Assembly (NCBI GenBank): GCA_034932745.1
Contig: JAYFOJ010000001.1
Location: 310,001-374,000, forward strand
DNA: 64,000 nucleotides
Reading direction: 5' to 3'
Source: JBAYST01 sp034932745
GTDB lineage: Bacteria; Bacillota_I; Bacilli_A; RFN20; CAG-826
Of the stretch, positions 23,554-31,424 are shown piece by piece. The notes beneath the pieces are model-generated. The model searched no databases, was not told where the DNA came from, and saw nothing but the letters and a program-made list of their open reading frames with translations. Each line of letters starts with the position of its first letter. Within the stretch, counting starts at the first letter, position 1. A program made the position numbers and the translations under genes.

Positions 23554-24828
23554 TTAATCGTCTTCAAAAGTGAAATAATAGCTTTTAAGCAAATATCCGA
23601 TATTGTATTTCGAAACCATTTTGAATAATGACTTTTTAACTTTTTGTAAAGTTATCGCGCTGTTCTTGTATTTTTCTACCTCAGTTAGGAATGTTGCTTT
23701 TTCTTTTTTTGTCGATTCGTTTTTTAAATAGCCCCAAACATGTTGCAAGGCATTGATCTCACTATCTTTGTTTTCTTTTTCTTTCAATGCTCCATCGATA
23801 ATATTATAAAAATTGATTGCAGAAAAATTCTTTTTATCTTTCAATATATCGCGGATTTGCAAATAAGAATTTGATGACTTACCAAGAACGAGATATTTGT
23901 ATCTACTCCATTCTTTTTCGGCATCTTTTATGATGTTATTTAATAACAAGTTAATCTTTACCGCTGATCTATTCTTGTCTTTTACTTCGAGCATAATATC
24001 AAATTCTAAATCTTTTAACGGATTAAAAAATTCAAGAAACTTACTTGCTTCAATCGTATAAGTATGAGCACCTATTCTTTTATTCTCCGCTTGTTGACTA
24101 TAATGAATCTTTAACCTTCCATCTTCTTTTTTCCAAGTCGATTGAACTTTATTAAGAATTGTTCGATTATCGTATTTCGAAGGCCCTTGGTTAATCTCAT
24201 TATGCAAATTGTCGAAAACGACCGGAAGTCGAGTCATGCTCGAAATGTATAACACATCTTCAATGTTGTATAGTTTGTCATCGTTTTCGATGACTAGATG
24301 TTCTTTTATATCGGCCGTTAATCGATTGTTCACAATGTCGATAAAGCGGTGGATTGACTCTGTCTTGTCTTTAAAGACTCCGCCGATATGAATAATCATT
24401 TTGCTAGTTTTATTGCCGCCAAGACTTTGTATTACTTGTAGGTGATAATTAAGCTCCTCAATGCTACGCGATACCGTATTCTCATTTGGAGAATTTAAAA
24501 CAACATATTGTCCTGGATGCATTGAAATTCTAATATCGTTATTTAATACTTTTTCTTTTATTCGTCTAAATTCATTTTTGAATTCGTTTTGCCAGTCTAA
24601 TTTCATTATCTTTTGATTAGACGCAAAAGGTATTAAAGATGAAGTAACTCTAAAGAGTCGTATCCCATTTTCGATATTGTAATCAATAGTCTCTTCTAAA
24701 GCTCTTAGATTATGTTTAATAATTTCCCTTACTTTGACATCATTAAAATTAGCGACGCGTATTGTTTTATAGGCGTTACTTGGAATATCGAGATTTTGAC
24801 AAGCGTAACCAATTCTTCTATTGTCCAT
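23554..24828 (-). CDS. uvsE: UV damage endonuclease UvsE
   Basis: A TIM-barrel endonuclease that nicks DNA 5' of UV photoproducts and other lesions, starting repair. IGYACQNL at the N-terminus and metal-ligand segments SMHPGQYVVLN (about residue 100), MIIHIGGVFKD (about 145), LVIENDDKLY (about 180), PVVFDNLHNEIN (about 205) and LKIHYSQQ (about 240) are all in place. At 424 residues it is about 100 longer than the Bacillus subtilis enzyme (about 320); the extra part is a lysine-rich, helical C-terminus from about residue 310. The start has no clear Shine-Dalgarno sequence and lies 6 nt after a weak TAAATT. Confidence 0.92.
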   Translation of the reverse strand: MDNRRIGYACQNLDIPSNAYKTIRVANFNDVKVREIIKHNLRALEETIDYNIENGIRLFRVTSSLIPFASNQKIMKLDWQNEFKNEFRRIKEKVLNNDIRISMHPGQYVVLNSPNENTVSRSIEELNYHLQVIQSLGGNKTSKMIIHIGGVFKDKTESIHRFIDIVNNRLTADIKEHLVIENDDKLYNIEDVLYISSMTRLPVVFDNLHNEINQGPSKYDNRTILNKVQSTWKKEDGRLKIHYSQQAENKRIGAHTYTIEASKFLEFFNPLKDLEFDIMLEVKDKNRSAVKINLLLNNIIKDAEKEWSRYKYLVLGKSSNSYLQIRDILKDKKNFSAINFYNIIDGALKEKENKDSEINALQHVWGYLKNESTKKEKATFLTEVEKYKNSAITLQKVKKSLFKMVSKYNIGYLLKSYYFTFEDD

Positions 24829-24892
24829 GACTACAATTTACATAGTAAAAGTAGTTAGTTAAAGGATTATGCACCATGATTAGTTGATAAAA

Positions 24893-26128
24893 TTAATACC
24901 AAAGCGGATACTTATCGGTGATTGCTTTCACTCGTAATTTTAAATTATCTTGTGTGTCTTTTTTGCCTAAAGCAGCATCAATAATGTGAGCGATTTCGAT
25001 AAAGTCTTTTTCTTTTAGACCACGACTAGTCATAGCAGGAGATCCTAGACGAATTCCAGAGCTAACCATTGGTGGCAGTTTGTCATTTGGGACAGTGTTT
25101 TTATTACATGTAATATTTACTTCGTGAAGGATATTCTCGGCATCTTTACCAGTTATTCCCGTTCTTTCATAGATATTGACGATTAAAAGATGATTGTCGG
25201 TTCCATTGCTGACAATTTTATAGCCGAGTTTCTTTAATTCTTCTGCCAAAGCGTTGGCGTTTTTTACGATCTGTTCTTGATATTTAATAAATGAAGGTTC
25301 AAGCGCTTCTTTAAACGCGACCGCCTTAGCGGCGATGATGTGCATAAGAGGTCCGCCTTGACTGCCAGGGAATACGGCTTTATCGATTTTCTTAGCGATT
25401 TCCTCGTTATTAGTAAAAATAATACCGCCTCGAGGGCCGCGTAGAGTTTTATGAGTAGTACTAGTGACAACATCGGCGTAGTCGCATGGGTTTTGATGCA
25501 AATGTGCTGCAACCAAACCAGCGATATGAGCCATATCGACAAAAAGATAGGCGTGTACCTTATCAGCTATTTCTTTAAAACGTTTAAAATCTATTTTACG
25601 AGAATACGCAGAAGCACCAGCGATAATCATTTTTGGTTGTATTTCTAATGCTAAACGCTCGATTTCATCGTAATCGAGCTCTTCTGTAAGGGGATTGAGC
25701 CCATAAGAATGAGCCTCATAATTAATACCGGAGAAAGATAGACGATAACCATGTGTGAGGTGACCTCCGGCGTCTAATGACATACCAAGTACTTTATCTC
25801 CGCCATTTAAAAGTGCCATATAAACGGCCATGTTAGCTTGCGAACCTGAATGAGGCTGAACATTAACAAATTTAACATTAAATAGCTTTTTAAGTCTTTC
25901 TCTTGCTAAGTCTTCAACGATATCGACATTTTCACATCCGCCATAATATCGTTTGTGTGGATATCCTTCTGCATATTTATTAGTCATAATCGAGCCAGTT
26001 GCTTCCAAAACGGCTTTTGAAACAAAATTCTCACTCGCGATTAATTCGATATGTTCTTGCTGTCTTTTTTTCTCTTTTTCGATGGCGCTATACACGTCAA
26101 AGTCAACTTTTTCTAATTCGGTCATCAT
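24893..26128 (-). CDS. glyA: Serine hydroxymethyltransferase
   Basis: About 411 residues. PLP enzyme that converts serine and tetrahydrofolate to glycine and methylene-tetrahydrofolate, the main C1 source. Motifs are IELIASENFVS (about residue 27), NKYAEGYPHKRYYGGC (about 49-64), VDMAHIAGLVAA, and the PLP lysine in VTSTTHKTLRGPRGG (about 225). The frame extends to a TTG at 26140, but GGAG there is the ribosome binding site for the ATG at 26128. All catalytic blocks are intact. Monocistronic. Confidence 0.97.
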   Translation of the reverse strand: MMTELEKVDFDVYSAIEKEKKRQQEHIELIASENFVSKAVLEATGSIMTNKYAEGYPHKRYYGGCENVDIVEDLARERLKKLFNVKFVNVQPHSGSQANMAVYMALLNGGDKVLGMSLDAGGHLTHGYRLSFSGINYEAHSYGLNPLTEELDYDEIERLALEIQPKMIIAGASAYSRKIDFKRFKEIADKVHAYLFVDMAHIAGLVAAHLHQNPCDYADVVTSTTHKTLRGPRGGIIFTNNEEIAKKIDKAVFPGSQGGPLMHIIAAKAVAFKEALEPSFIKYQEQIVKNANALAEELKKLGYKIVSNGTDNHLLIVNIYERTGITGKDAENILHEVNITCNKNTVPNDKLPPMVSSGIRLGSPAMTSRGLKEKDFIEIAHIIDAALGKKDTQDNLKLRVKAITDKYPLWY

Positions 26129-26276
26129 AGTAATCTCCAATCCATTTTATTCTAGCAAAAATTAAACCAGTTATTGTATATAATGCTTAGTTATTCACAT
26201 CCATATTTTCTTATTTTTAAAAAATGCATTTTCGACTAGTTTTTTGTTTCATTTTGTGTTGTGGTAATCTATTTAT

Positions 26277-26792
26277 ATGTCACAAATCAAAAAAGATTAC
26301 AAAATCATTAAAATGAACGCTAAATATCTCGAAGGTAAGGCCTGGGTTCATTATCATACATGGGATATATCTTATCGCGGATTAATCGATGACGAATTCT
26401 TAAACAATCGAACCTACGAAAAGAGTTTAAGTCGAATCGTATCCTCTTTGAATGATCCTAATATATTTTGCGATATTGCGCTTATCAAAGATAAAGTGGT
26501 GGGTTTTGTTCAATACAACAAAGATCGGGATGGTACAAATACTGGTGAGATAGCAGCAATTTATGTTTTACCTGAGTATCAAGGTCGAGGAATTGGAACT
26601 GCTTTGTTAAACACTGCAGTAAGAGCGTTAACAAAAGAATATAAAACAATTTATTTATGGGTTTTGTCGACGAATCAAAAGTCGATTAGTTTTTATGAGC
26701 AAAATGGATTCGTTTTAGAAGATGTTCAAAAAGTAGAAAAGTTTCTAACGACAACACTTAATGTTTCAAGAATGGTTTATCAAAGCGTTTAA
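26277..26792 (+). CDS. GNAT family N-acetyltransferase
   Basis: A 171-residue acetyltransferase. The acetyl-CoA-binding motif is IYVLPEYQGRGIGTALL (about residues 100-116), followed by YLWVLSTNQKSISFYEQNGF near the C-terminus. Substrate unknown; N-terminal WVHYHTWDISYRGL is common in small-molecule GNATs. The ATG lies 6 nt after TGGTAATCT (TGn plus TAATCT, 26262-26270), with no Shine-Dalgarno sequence, so leaderless translation is likely. Confidence 0.92.
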   Translation: MSQIKKDYKIIKMNAKYLEGKAWVHYHTWDISYRGLIDDEFLNNRTYEKSLSRIVSSLNDPNIFCDIALIKDKVVGFVQYNKDRDGTNTGEIAAIYVLPEYQGRGIGTALLNTAVRALTKEYKTIYLWVLSTNQKSISFYEQNGFVLEDVQKVEKFLTTTLNVSRMVYQSV

Positions 26793-26868
26793 CCTCGCTA
26801 TCTTCGGCAAGGATAAGAGAGTAATTTAATCATTGAATGTGGCTTAATTGTAATCGATCGGAGGGTGT

Positions 26869-27717
26869 ATGGATATATTAGATAAGTGGAACGACGTCGT
26901 GAGTTACATCGAATGCCATTTAGATTCCGAAATTGATATCGAAGAAATGTCAAAGATAGTGGCAATATCGTCTTTTCACTTCCAAAGAATGTTCTCTTAT
27001 ATGACGAATATGACTTTGTACGATTACATTCGTCGAAGAAAAATGACCAAGGCCGCTGTCGATTTGCAAGATCCAAATAACAAGATAATCGATGTCGCCT
27101 TAAAGTATGGTTATGAATCTCCTACAGCGTTTAATCGAGCGTTTCAAAGCATGCATGGAATCGCTCCTTCAAAGGCTAGGAATAAAGGAGTCATTCTAAA
27201 AGCATATCCTCCTATTATTTTTCACCTTTCGATTAAAGGAGAGAGCGAAATGAATTATCGTATTGAAGAGAAAGAATCATTTAAAATTGTTGGGGTAAAA
27301 AAGCAATTCGGTGAAGGCGCCATGCTTTCTATTCCGGCATTCTGGGACGAAGTTAAGGGCAAAGATATTATCAATAAAGAACTATGTCCATTGCTAAACA
27401 CAAAAATGAAAGGTGTTTTAGGAGTGTGCGCACCTATTGATAATAAGAGATTTGATTATTACATCGCTGTCGCAACTAGTAGCAAGACACCAAAAGGATT
27501 GAATGATTTAGTCATTCCTAAAACTAAATGGGCAATCTTCGAGGTTAATGGTCCAATGTCAAAAGCCGTTCAGGATATGACCAATAGAATTATGACTGAA
27601 TGGTTGCCGTCATCTGGTTACGAGAGTCTAAATCTTCCAGATATCGAAGTGTATTTCGATGAAGTGGAAAACGCTCACAATCATAGCGAAATTTGGATTC
27701 CAATCCGCGCTAAGTAA
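26869..27717 (+). CDS. AraC family regulator with GyrI-like effector domain
   Basis: 282 residues. Residues about 1-110 contain two AraC-type helix-turn-helix motifs (EEMSKIVAISSFHFQRMFSY; DVALKYGYESPTAFNRAFQS). Residues about 125-280 form a GyrI-like/SOUL-like effector-binding domain, which in BmrR/Rob-type regulators binds amphipathic drugs. It therefore probably senses a small ligand and activates nearby or distant resistance genes. A strong ribosome binding site (GGAGGG) precedes the ATG. A bidirectional terminator follows. Confidence 0.92.
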   Translation: MDILDKWNDVVSYIECHLDSEIDIEEMSKIVAISSFHFQRMFSYMTNMTLYDYIRRRKMTKAAVDLQDPNNKIIDVALKYGYESPTAFNRAFQSMHGIAPSKARNKGVILKAYPPIIFHLSIKGESEMNYRIEEKESFKIVGVKKQFGEGAMLSIPAFWDEVKGKDIINKELCPLLNTKMKGVLGVCAPIDNKRFDYYIAVATSSKTPKGLNDLVIPKTKWAIFEVNGPMSKAVQDMTNRIMTEWLPSSGYESLNLPDIEVYFDEVENAHNHSEIWIPIRAK

Positions 27718-27724
27718 TAAAAAA

Positions 27725-27760
27725 AGACTCGATGATTTGGTTCATCGGGTCTATTTTTTT
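27725..27760. terminator. Bidirectional terminator
   Basis: AGACTCGATGA (27725-27735) pairs with TCATCGGGTCT (27742-27752), followed by ATTTTTTT; A-rich DNA on the left serves the minus-strand gene. Confidence 0.85.
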
Positions 27761-28122
27761 GTGCCGTATTTATCTTTGATTTTTTGAAATGATTCATCGC
27801 TTATATCGTGTTCGATTCGACAAGCGTCTTCTAAGGCGACATCTTTGTCTACGCCTAGTTTAATTAGCATATTAGATAGTACTTTATGCCGATCGTAAAC
27901 TTGAGACGCAATAAAATAACCTTGTTTGGTAAGAGTAATGTTTCCATTCTTATCGTCGACGATGACGAGATTTCGATCTTTAAGTTTCTTAAGCGCAATA
28001 CTAACACTAGCTTTAGAAAACTTCATAGCAGTGGCGATGTCAATAGCGCGCACACTACCATTACTCTCTAATAACATTAATATTCTTTCTAAGTAGTCTT
28101 CAGATGATTCGAGCCTTTTCAT
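27751..28122 (-). CDS. DtxR-type metal-dependent repressor
   Basis: 123 residues: winged helix (residues about 8-70, VRAIDIATAMKFSKASVSIALKKL) plus dimerisation/metal domain. The motif EDACRIEHDIS keeps Cys-x2-Glu-His as in DtxR (Cys102, Glu105, His106), pointing to iron rather than the Mn-type MntR site. There is no SH3-like domain, so it is a short form. It is divergent from the feo operon, whose leader carries two DtxR-like dyads (28244-28259, 28298-28313), so it is the probable iron-dependent repressor of that operon. Confidence 0.88.
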   Translation of the reverse strand: MKRLESSEDYLERILMLLESNGSVRAIDIATAMKFSKASVSIALKKLKDRNLVIVDDKNGNITLTKQGYFIASQVYDRHKVLSNMLIKLGVDKDVALEDACRIEHDISDESFQKIKDKYGTKK

Positions 28123-28205
28123 AAATTTGTCCTTAATTCTTATTATAATAGACCACTTTTTAAAACATAGCAGTTAAAAGACACTAACTTTGTTTACTTA
28201 TATTG

Positions 28206-28233
28206 TTGACAATAGATGTTTGCATGATAGAAT
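28206..28233 (+). promoter_or_regulatory. Promoter of the feo operon
   Basis: TTGACA (28206-28211), 16-nt spacer, TAGAAT (28228-28233). One of the few consensus -35 boxes in the window. Confidence 0.75.
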
Positions 28234-28243
28234 ATAACCGTTA

Positions 28244-28259
28244 GTTAGCAATGACTAAC
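28244..28259. promoter_or_regulatory. DtxR-type operator 1 of feo
   Basis: GTTAGCAATGACTAAC has half-sites GTTAG and CTAAC, like the DtxR box core. It lies at or just after the transcription start. Confidence 0.65.
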
Positions 28260-28265
28260 TTGAAT

Positions 28266-28280
28266 GTCCTCTTAGAGGAC
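28266..28280 (+). promoter_or_regulatory. Hairpin in the feo leader
   Basis: GTCCTC TTA GAGGAC, a perfect small hairpin midway between the two operators. There is no T run; it could influence the mRNA or bind another regulator. Confidence 0.5.
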
Positions 28281-28297
28281 TTAATTAAAGTTGAATG

Positions 28298-28313
28298 GTT
28301 AGCCATAACTAAC
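28298..28313. promoter_or_regulatory. DtxR-type operator 2 of feo
   Basis: GTTAGCCATAACTAAC, differing from operator 1 at two central positions. It is immediately followed by the feoA ribosome binding site TTGGAGG. Confidence 0.65.
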
Positions 28314-28326
28314 TTGGAGGTAGAAC

Positions 28327-28584
28327 ATGCCATTATTTATCGCTCCGTTAGATTGCAATTTAGCGATTATTAAATTGCTAGTAGACGGAAAAACAAAAAA
28401 GCATCTAGAAAACTTAGGAATAACTGTTAATTCCAAAATACGCGTTATTTCAAATAGCGGTGGTAACGTTATTTGTTTAGTGAAAGATGGACGATTAGCA
28501 CTTGATCATGAAATATCTTCAAGAATTATCGTTTCGTTAGAAGAGAACAAGGAGGAGTGCAATTATGCAAAAGAAGTTAAGTGA
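28327..28584 (+). CDS. feoA: FeoA family protein (first copy)
   Basis: An 85-residue SH3-like protein, accessory to the FeoB ferrous iron transporter. LENLGITVNSKIRVISNSGGNVICLVKDGRLALDHEISSRIIV follows the FeoA fold, with a slightly divergent N-terminus (MPLFIAPLDCNLAIIKL). Ribosome binding site GGAGG. Its end overlaps the second feoA by 20 bp. Presence of two feoA genes before feoB is common in Firmicutes. Confidence 0.85.
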   Translation: MPLFIAPLDCNLAIIKLLVDGKTKKHLENLGITVNSKIRVISNSGGNVICLVKDGRLALDHEISSRIIVSLEENKEECNYAKEVK

Positions 28585-28798
28585 ATTTATAGTAGGGGAA
28601 ACCGGATTTGTTAGAAAAGTCGAAGGTGAGGGTAAAATTCATCGTCGTCTTTTCGATATGGGCATTACTCCTGGAGCGGAAGTATATTTAAGAAAGAAAG
28701 CCCCTCTAGGGGATCCGATTGAAATTACGATTCGAGGTTACGAATTAACCTTAAGAAGTAGCGAGGCGAGCCTCGTTATTATGGAAGTAAAGGAGTAA
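28565..28798 (+). CDS. feoA: FeoA family protein (second copy)
   Basis: 77 residues with canonical FeoA features: GETGFVRKVEGEGKIHRRLFDMGITPGAEVYL and IRGYELTLRSSEASLV. It probably binds the FeoB G domain or its transmembrane part. The gene overlaps the first feoA by 20 bp and lies 3 nt before feoB; AAGGAGG upstream in the first gene is its ribosome binding site. Confidence 0.93.
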   Translation: MQKKLSEFIVGETGFVRKVEGEGKIHRRLFDMGITPGAEVYLRKKAPLGDPIEITIRGYELTLRSSEASLVIMEVKE

Positions 28799-28801
28799 AC
28801 G

Positions 28802-31051
28802 ATGAAACATTTTGCTTTAGCAGGAAATCCAAACTGTGGTAAAACTACCCTTTTTAATTCTTTGACTGGCTCTACTGCCTACGTCGGCAACTGGCCAGGA
28901 GTAACGGTCGATAAAAAAGAAGGTACATATAAGAAAGAGAAAGAACCGATATCGATTGTCGATTTACCGGGTATCTATTCTTTATCTCCCTATACTCCAG
29001 AAGAGGTTATATCGCGTAATTTTATTCTCGATGAAAAACCAGATTGTATTATCAACATTGTCGACGCCACTAATCTTGAAAGAAACCTCTATTTAACTAC
29101 TCAATTAATGGAAATCGACGTTCCGATGGTCGTCGCTCTTAACATGATGGACGCCGTAAGGAAAAAAGGCGATAAAATCAACGCAGCCGAATTAGAAAAG
29201 AAATTAGGTATTCCAGTCGTTGAAATATCTGCGCTTAAAGAAGAAAACTTGGATCAATTAATGCACGTTGCCTACGAGTCATCGAAAAAAGAACGAAAAG
29301 GTGCAACGGTGCTTCAAGACAAAAAACTTCTCGAAGTAGTTAATAAATGCAAAGATGGCCTTGAAGCTATAAACGCTGGTAGTCCTTTATTTCACGCGAT
29401 TAAATTAGTCGAAGGCGATGAAATCGAAACTAAAGATCATCCAAGCATGGTCGAAGTAGTTGCTAATTATAAAAAGACATTTAAAGACGAAGTATTCGAT
29501 TCCGATTTTGAGGCGATGATCGCCGATGGTCGTTACAAATACATTACGAAGAATTTCGCTCCAGTAGTAACAAAAAAAGATAAATCTTTGAGTAAGAAAA
29601 TGACTGGCTCAGATAAAGTAGATAGAGTATTGACTAGTAAGTGGTTTGGTATACCGATTTTTATTGCAATTCTCTTCGTTATTTTCCATTTAACATTCTC
29701 TGCTAATTTCTTATTCTTACAAGGAGCATTAAATGGTAGTTCTTCATTTGAAGGGACGATGTTCGAAGGCCTGTTTTGGACTGCAGATGGTATTAATTCG
29801 CCTGGAGTAATACTACAAACATTCCTAACCAGCATTACCGATTGGCTTAGCGTCATGGTAAGAGGCTTACTAGCTTCCTCACCAGAGTGGGTCGGTGGAT
29901 TTATTTGCGATGGTGTTTTAGCAGGACTATTCGCCGTCTTATCTTTCTTACCTCAGATTCTATTGTTATTCCTATTCTTCTCTATTTTAGAAGATTCTGG
30001 TTACATGGCTCGTGTTGCGTTTATTCTCGATCGTATCTTTAGAAAATTTGGTCTATCTGGTCGAGCTTTTATGCCGATGATTATGGGTTTTGGTTGCTCG
30101 GTTCCTGCGATGATTAATACTAGAACTTTGGCAGATGAAAACGAAAGAACTGCAACGATTCGAGTTATTCCTTTCTTTAGTTGTGGCGCTAAATTACCAA
30201 TTCTTACGGCGGTAGCAGGTGCAATTGTTCTTCAATTTGGTGTCGCTAACGCTGACTTGATTACATTAGGCATGTACTTACTAGGAATGGTCGTTGCGAT
30301 ATTTGCCGTTTTACTGATGAGAAACACGACGATGCGTGGCGAAGTACCTCCATTTATCATGGAATTACCTAGTTATCATTTTCCACAATTTAAATCGTTA
30401 ATGATTCACTTATGGGATAAACTAAAACACTTTATTAAGAAAGCCTTCACGGTTATTCTTGCTTCGACAATTGTTATTTGGTTCGTTCTCCATTTCAGTT
30501 GGAATTGGACTTATTTACCAGATGAACAGATGGGCGCATCGATTATCACGAGTTTAGGTCAATTCATTCAACCAATCTTTACTCCGCTTGGATTTGGTTC
30601 ACAATTAAGCCCAACATGGGGATGGGTCTTCGTCGTCGCTGCGATTACTGGTCTTATCGCAAAAGAGAATGTCATCGGGACATTCGGCGTTCTTGCTGCT
30701 GTTATCATGTCTGTCAGCGGGCTTGAAGTAGAAGGTAGCGAAGCTGTACAAATCATGATTCAAAGCACTGGAATTAGTCTAGCGGGTCTAATATCGTTTA
30801 TTGCCTTCAATATGCTAACCATTCCTTGTTTTGCCGCTGTAGCAACTGCGAAAGCAGAACTACCTAAAGGTAAATTTGGATCGACAATCTTATTCTGGGT
30901 CATTACTTCTTATATCGTTGCTAGCGCAATCTATCTTATCGGAACATGGTGGTGGACTTCGTTTGTTTTCCTAGCCTTAATTGGCTTATTGGTGTTTGGT
31001 ATCGTTTTATACAATAAGAAGCACACAACCGTTGGAGGGCGACCAGTATGA
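28802..31051 (+). CDS. feoB: Ferrous iron transporter FeoB
   Basis: 749 residues. Inner-membrane Fe(II) transporter with an N-terminal G domain: G1 GNPNCGKTT (residues 8-16), switch I WPGVTVDKKEG, G3 DLPGIYSL, G4 NMMD, and G5 in EISALKEENL. A helical spacer is followed by a membrane part (about residues 285-740) with two Gate motifs, including the conserved cysteine segments GFGCSVPAM and PFFSCGAKLPI. Length and motif order are normal for FeoB. It is in an operon with two feoA genes and a downstream Cys-rich protein. Expression should be iron-repressed by the DtxR-type protein. Confidence 0.98.
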   Translation: MKHFALAGNPNCGKTTLFNSLTGSTAYVGNWPGVTVDKKEGTYKKEKEPISIVDLPGIYSLSPYTPEEVISRNFILDEKPDCIINIVDATNLERNLYLTTQLMEIDVPMVVALNMMDAVRKKGDKINAAELEKKLGIPVVEISALKEENLDQLMHVAYESSKKERKGATVLQDKKLLEVVNKCKDGLEAINAGSPLFHAIKLVEGDEIETKDHPSMVEVVANYKKTFKDEVFDSDFEAMIADGRYKYITKNFAPVVTKKDKSLSKKMTGSDKVDRVLTSKWFGIPIFIAILFVIFHLTFSANFLFLQGALNGSSSFEGTMFEGLFWTADGINSPGVILQTFLTSITDWLSVMVRGLLASSPEWVGGFICDGVLAGLFAVLSFLPQILLLFLFFSILEDSGYMARVAFILDRIFRKFGLSGRAFMPMIMGFGCSVPAMINTRTLADENERTATIRVIPFFSCGAKLPILTAVAGAIVLQFGVANADLITLGMYLLGMVVAIFAVLLMRNTTMRGEVPPFIMELPSYHFPQFKSLMIHLWDKLKHFIKKAFTVILASTIVIWFVLHFSWNWTYLPDEQMGASIITSLGQFIQPIFTPLGFGSQLSPTWGWVFVVAAITGLIAKENVIGTFGVLAAVIMSVSGLEVEGSEAVQIMIQSTGISLAGLISFIAFNMLTIPCFAAVATAKAELPKGKFGSTILFWVITSYIVASAIYLIGTWWWTSFVFLALIGLLVFGIVLYNKKHTTVGGRPV

Positions 31052-31245
31052 GCGCACTTGAAATCATCGTCATCGTCGTTGCTGCTTCAATAGTTTTAGG
31101 AGTATTAGGCACTTTTATCTACAAGAAAATTAAGCATCTTCCAACTGGAGAGTGTTCTTCTTGTAGCGTTAAGGGTAATAATCTCTTGTCGCAATACCGA
31201 AAAAAATACAAAAAGAAATCTAAGTGTTCTAACTGCAAAGACTAG
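31048..31245 (+). CDS. FeoB-associated Cys-rich membrane protein
   Basis: 65 residues: one N-terminal transmembrane helix (residues about 4-26), a basic stretch, and cysteines in CSSCS and CSNC near the C-terminus. It matches the FeoB-associated Cys-rich membrane protein group (PF12669), thought to help in Fe(II) delivery. The start overlaps the feoB stop (ATGA), last gene of the operon. A terminator lies 125 nt downstream. Confidence 0.9.
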   Translation: MSALEIIVIVVAASIVLGVLGTFIYKKIKHLPTGECSSCSVKGNNLLSQYRKKYKKKSKCSNCKD

Positions 31246-31369
31246 AATAACTCAGTTGATAATTTGTTTAATTAGAGTGTCTAAATGCCGATATTCATTT
31301 AGTTAATAAACAAGAATATTCTTTAAACAATTTGCATTTAATTAGATAAAGACAAAATTCTAAAAATAA

Positions 31370-31394
31370 GGGATGCGCTAGCATTCCTTTTTGT
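31370..31394 (+). terminator. Terminator of the feo operon
   Basis: GGGATGC (31370-31376), loop GCTA, GCATTCC (31381-31387), then TTTTTG. Confidence 0.85.
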
Positions 31395-31402
31395 TTATAA
31401 TC

Positions 31403-31416
31403 TACCTTGGTAGGTA
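31403..31416. promoter_or_regulatory. TACCT-TGGT-AGGTA dyad before a lipoprotein gene
   Basis: It lies between TATAAT (31396-31401) and the start codon at 31425. The same 14 bases occur at 51106-51119 upstream of the TasA-like gene. Either an operator or a small 5' hairpin. Confidence 0.5.
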
Positions 31417-31424
31417 TATTAAAT

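Noticed and set aside
28266..28280. Hairpin in the feo leader as a terminator or riboswitch
   Set aside because: No T run follows and the stem is only 6 bp with a 3-nt loop; no known riboswitch core is visible. Kept only as a structural site.
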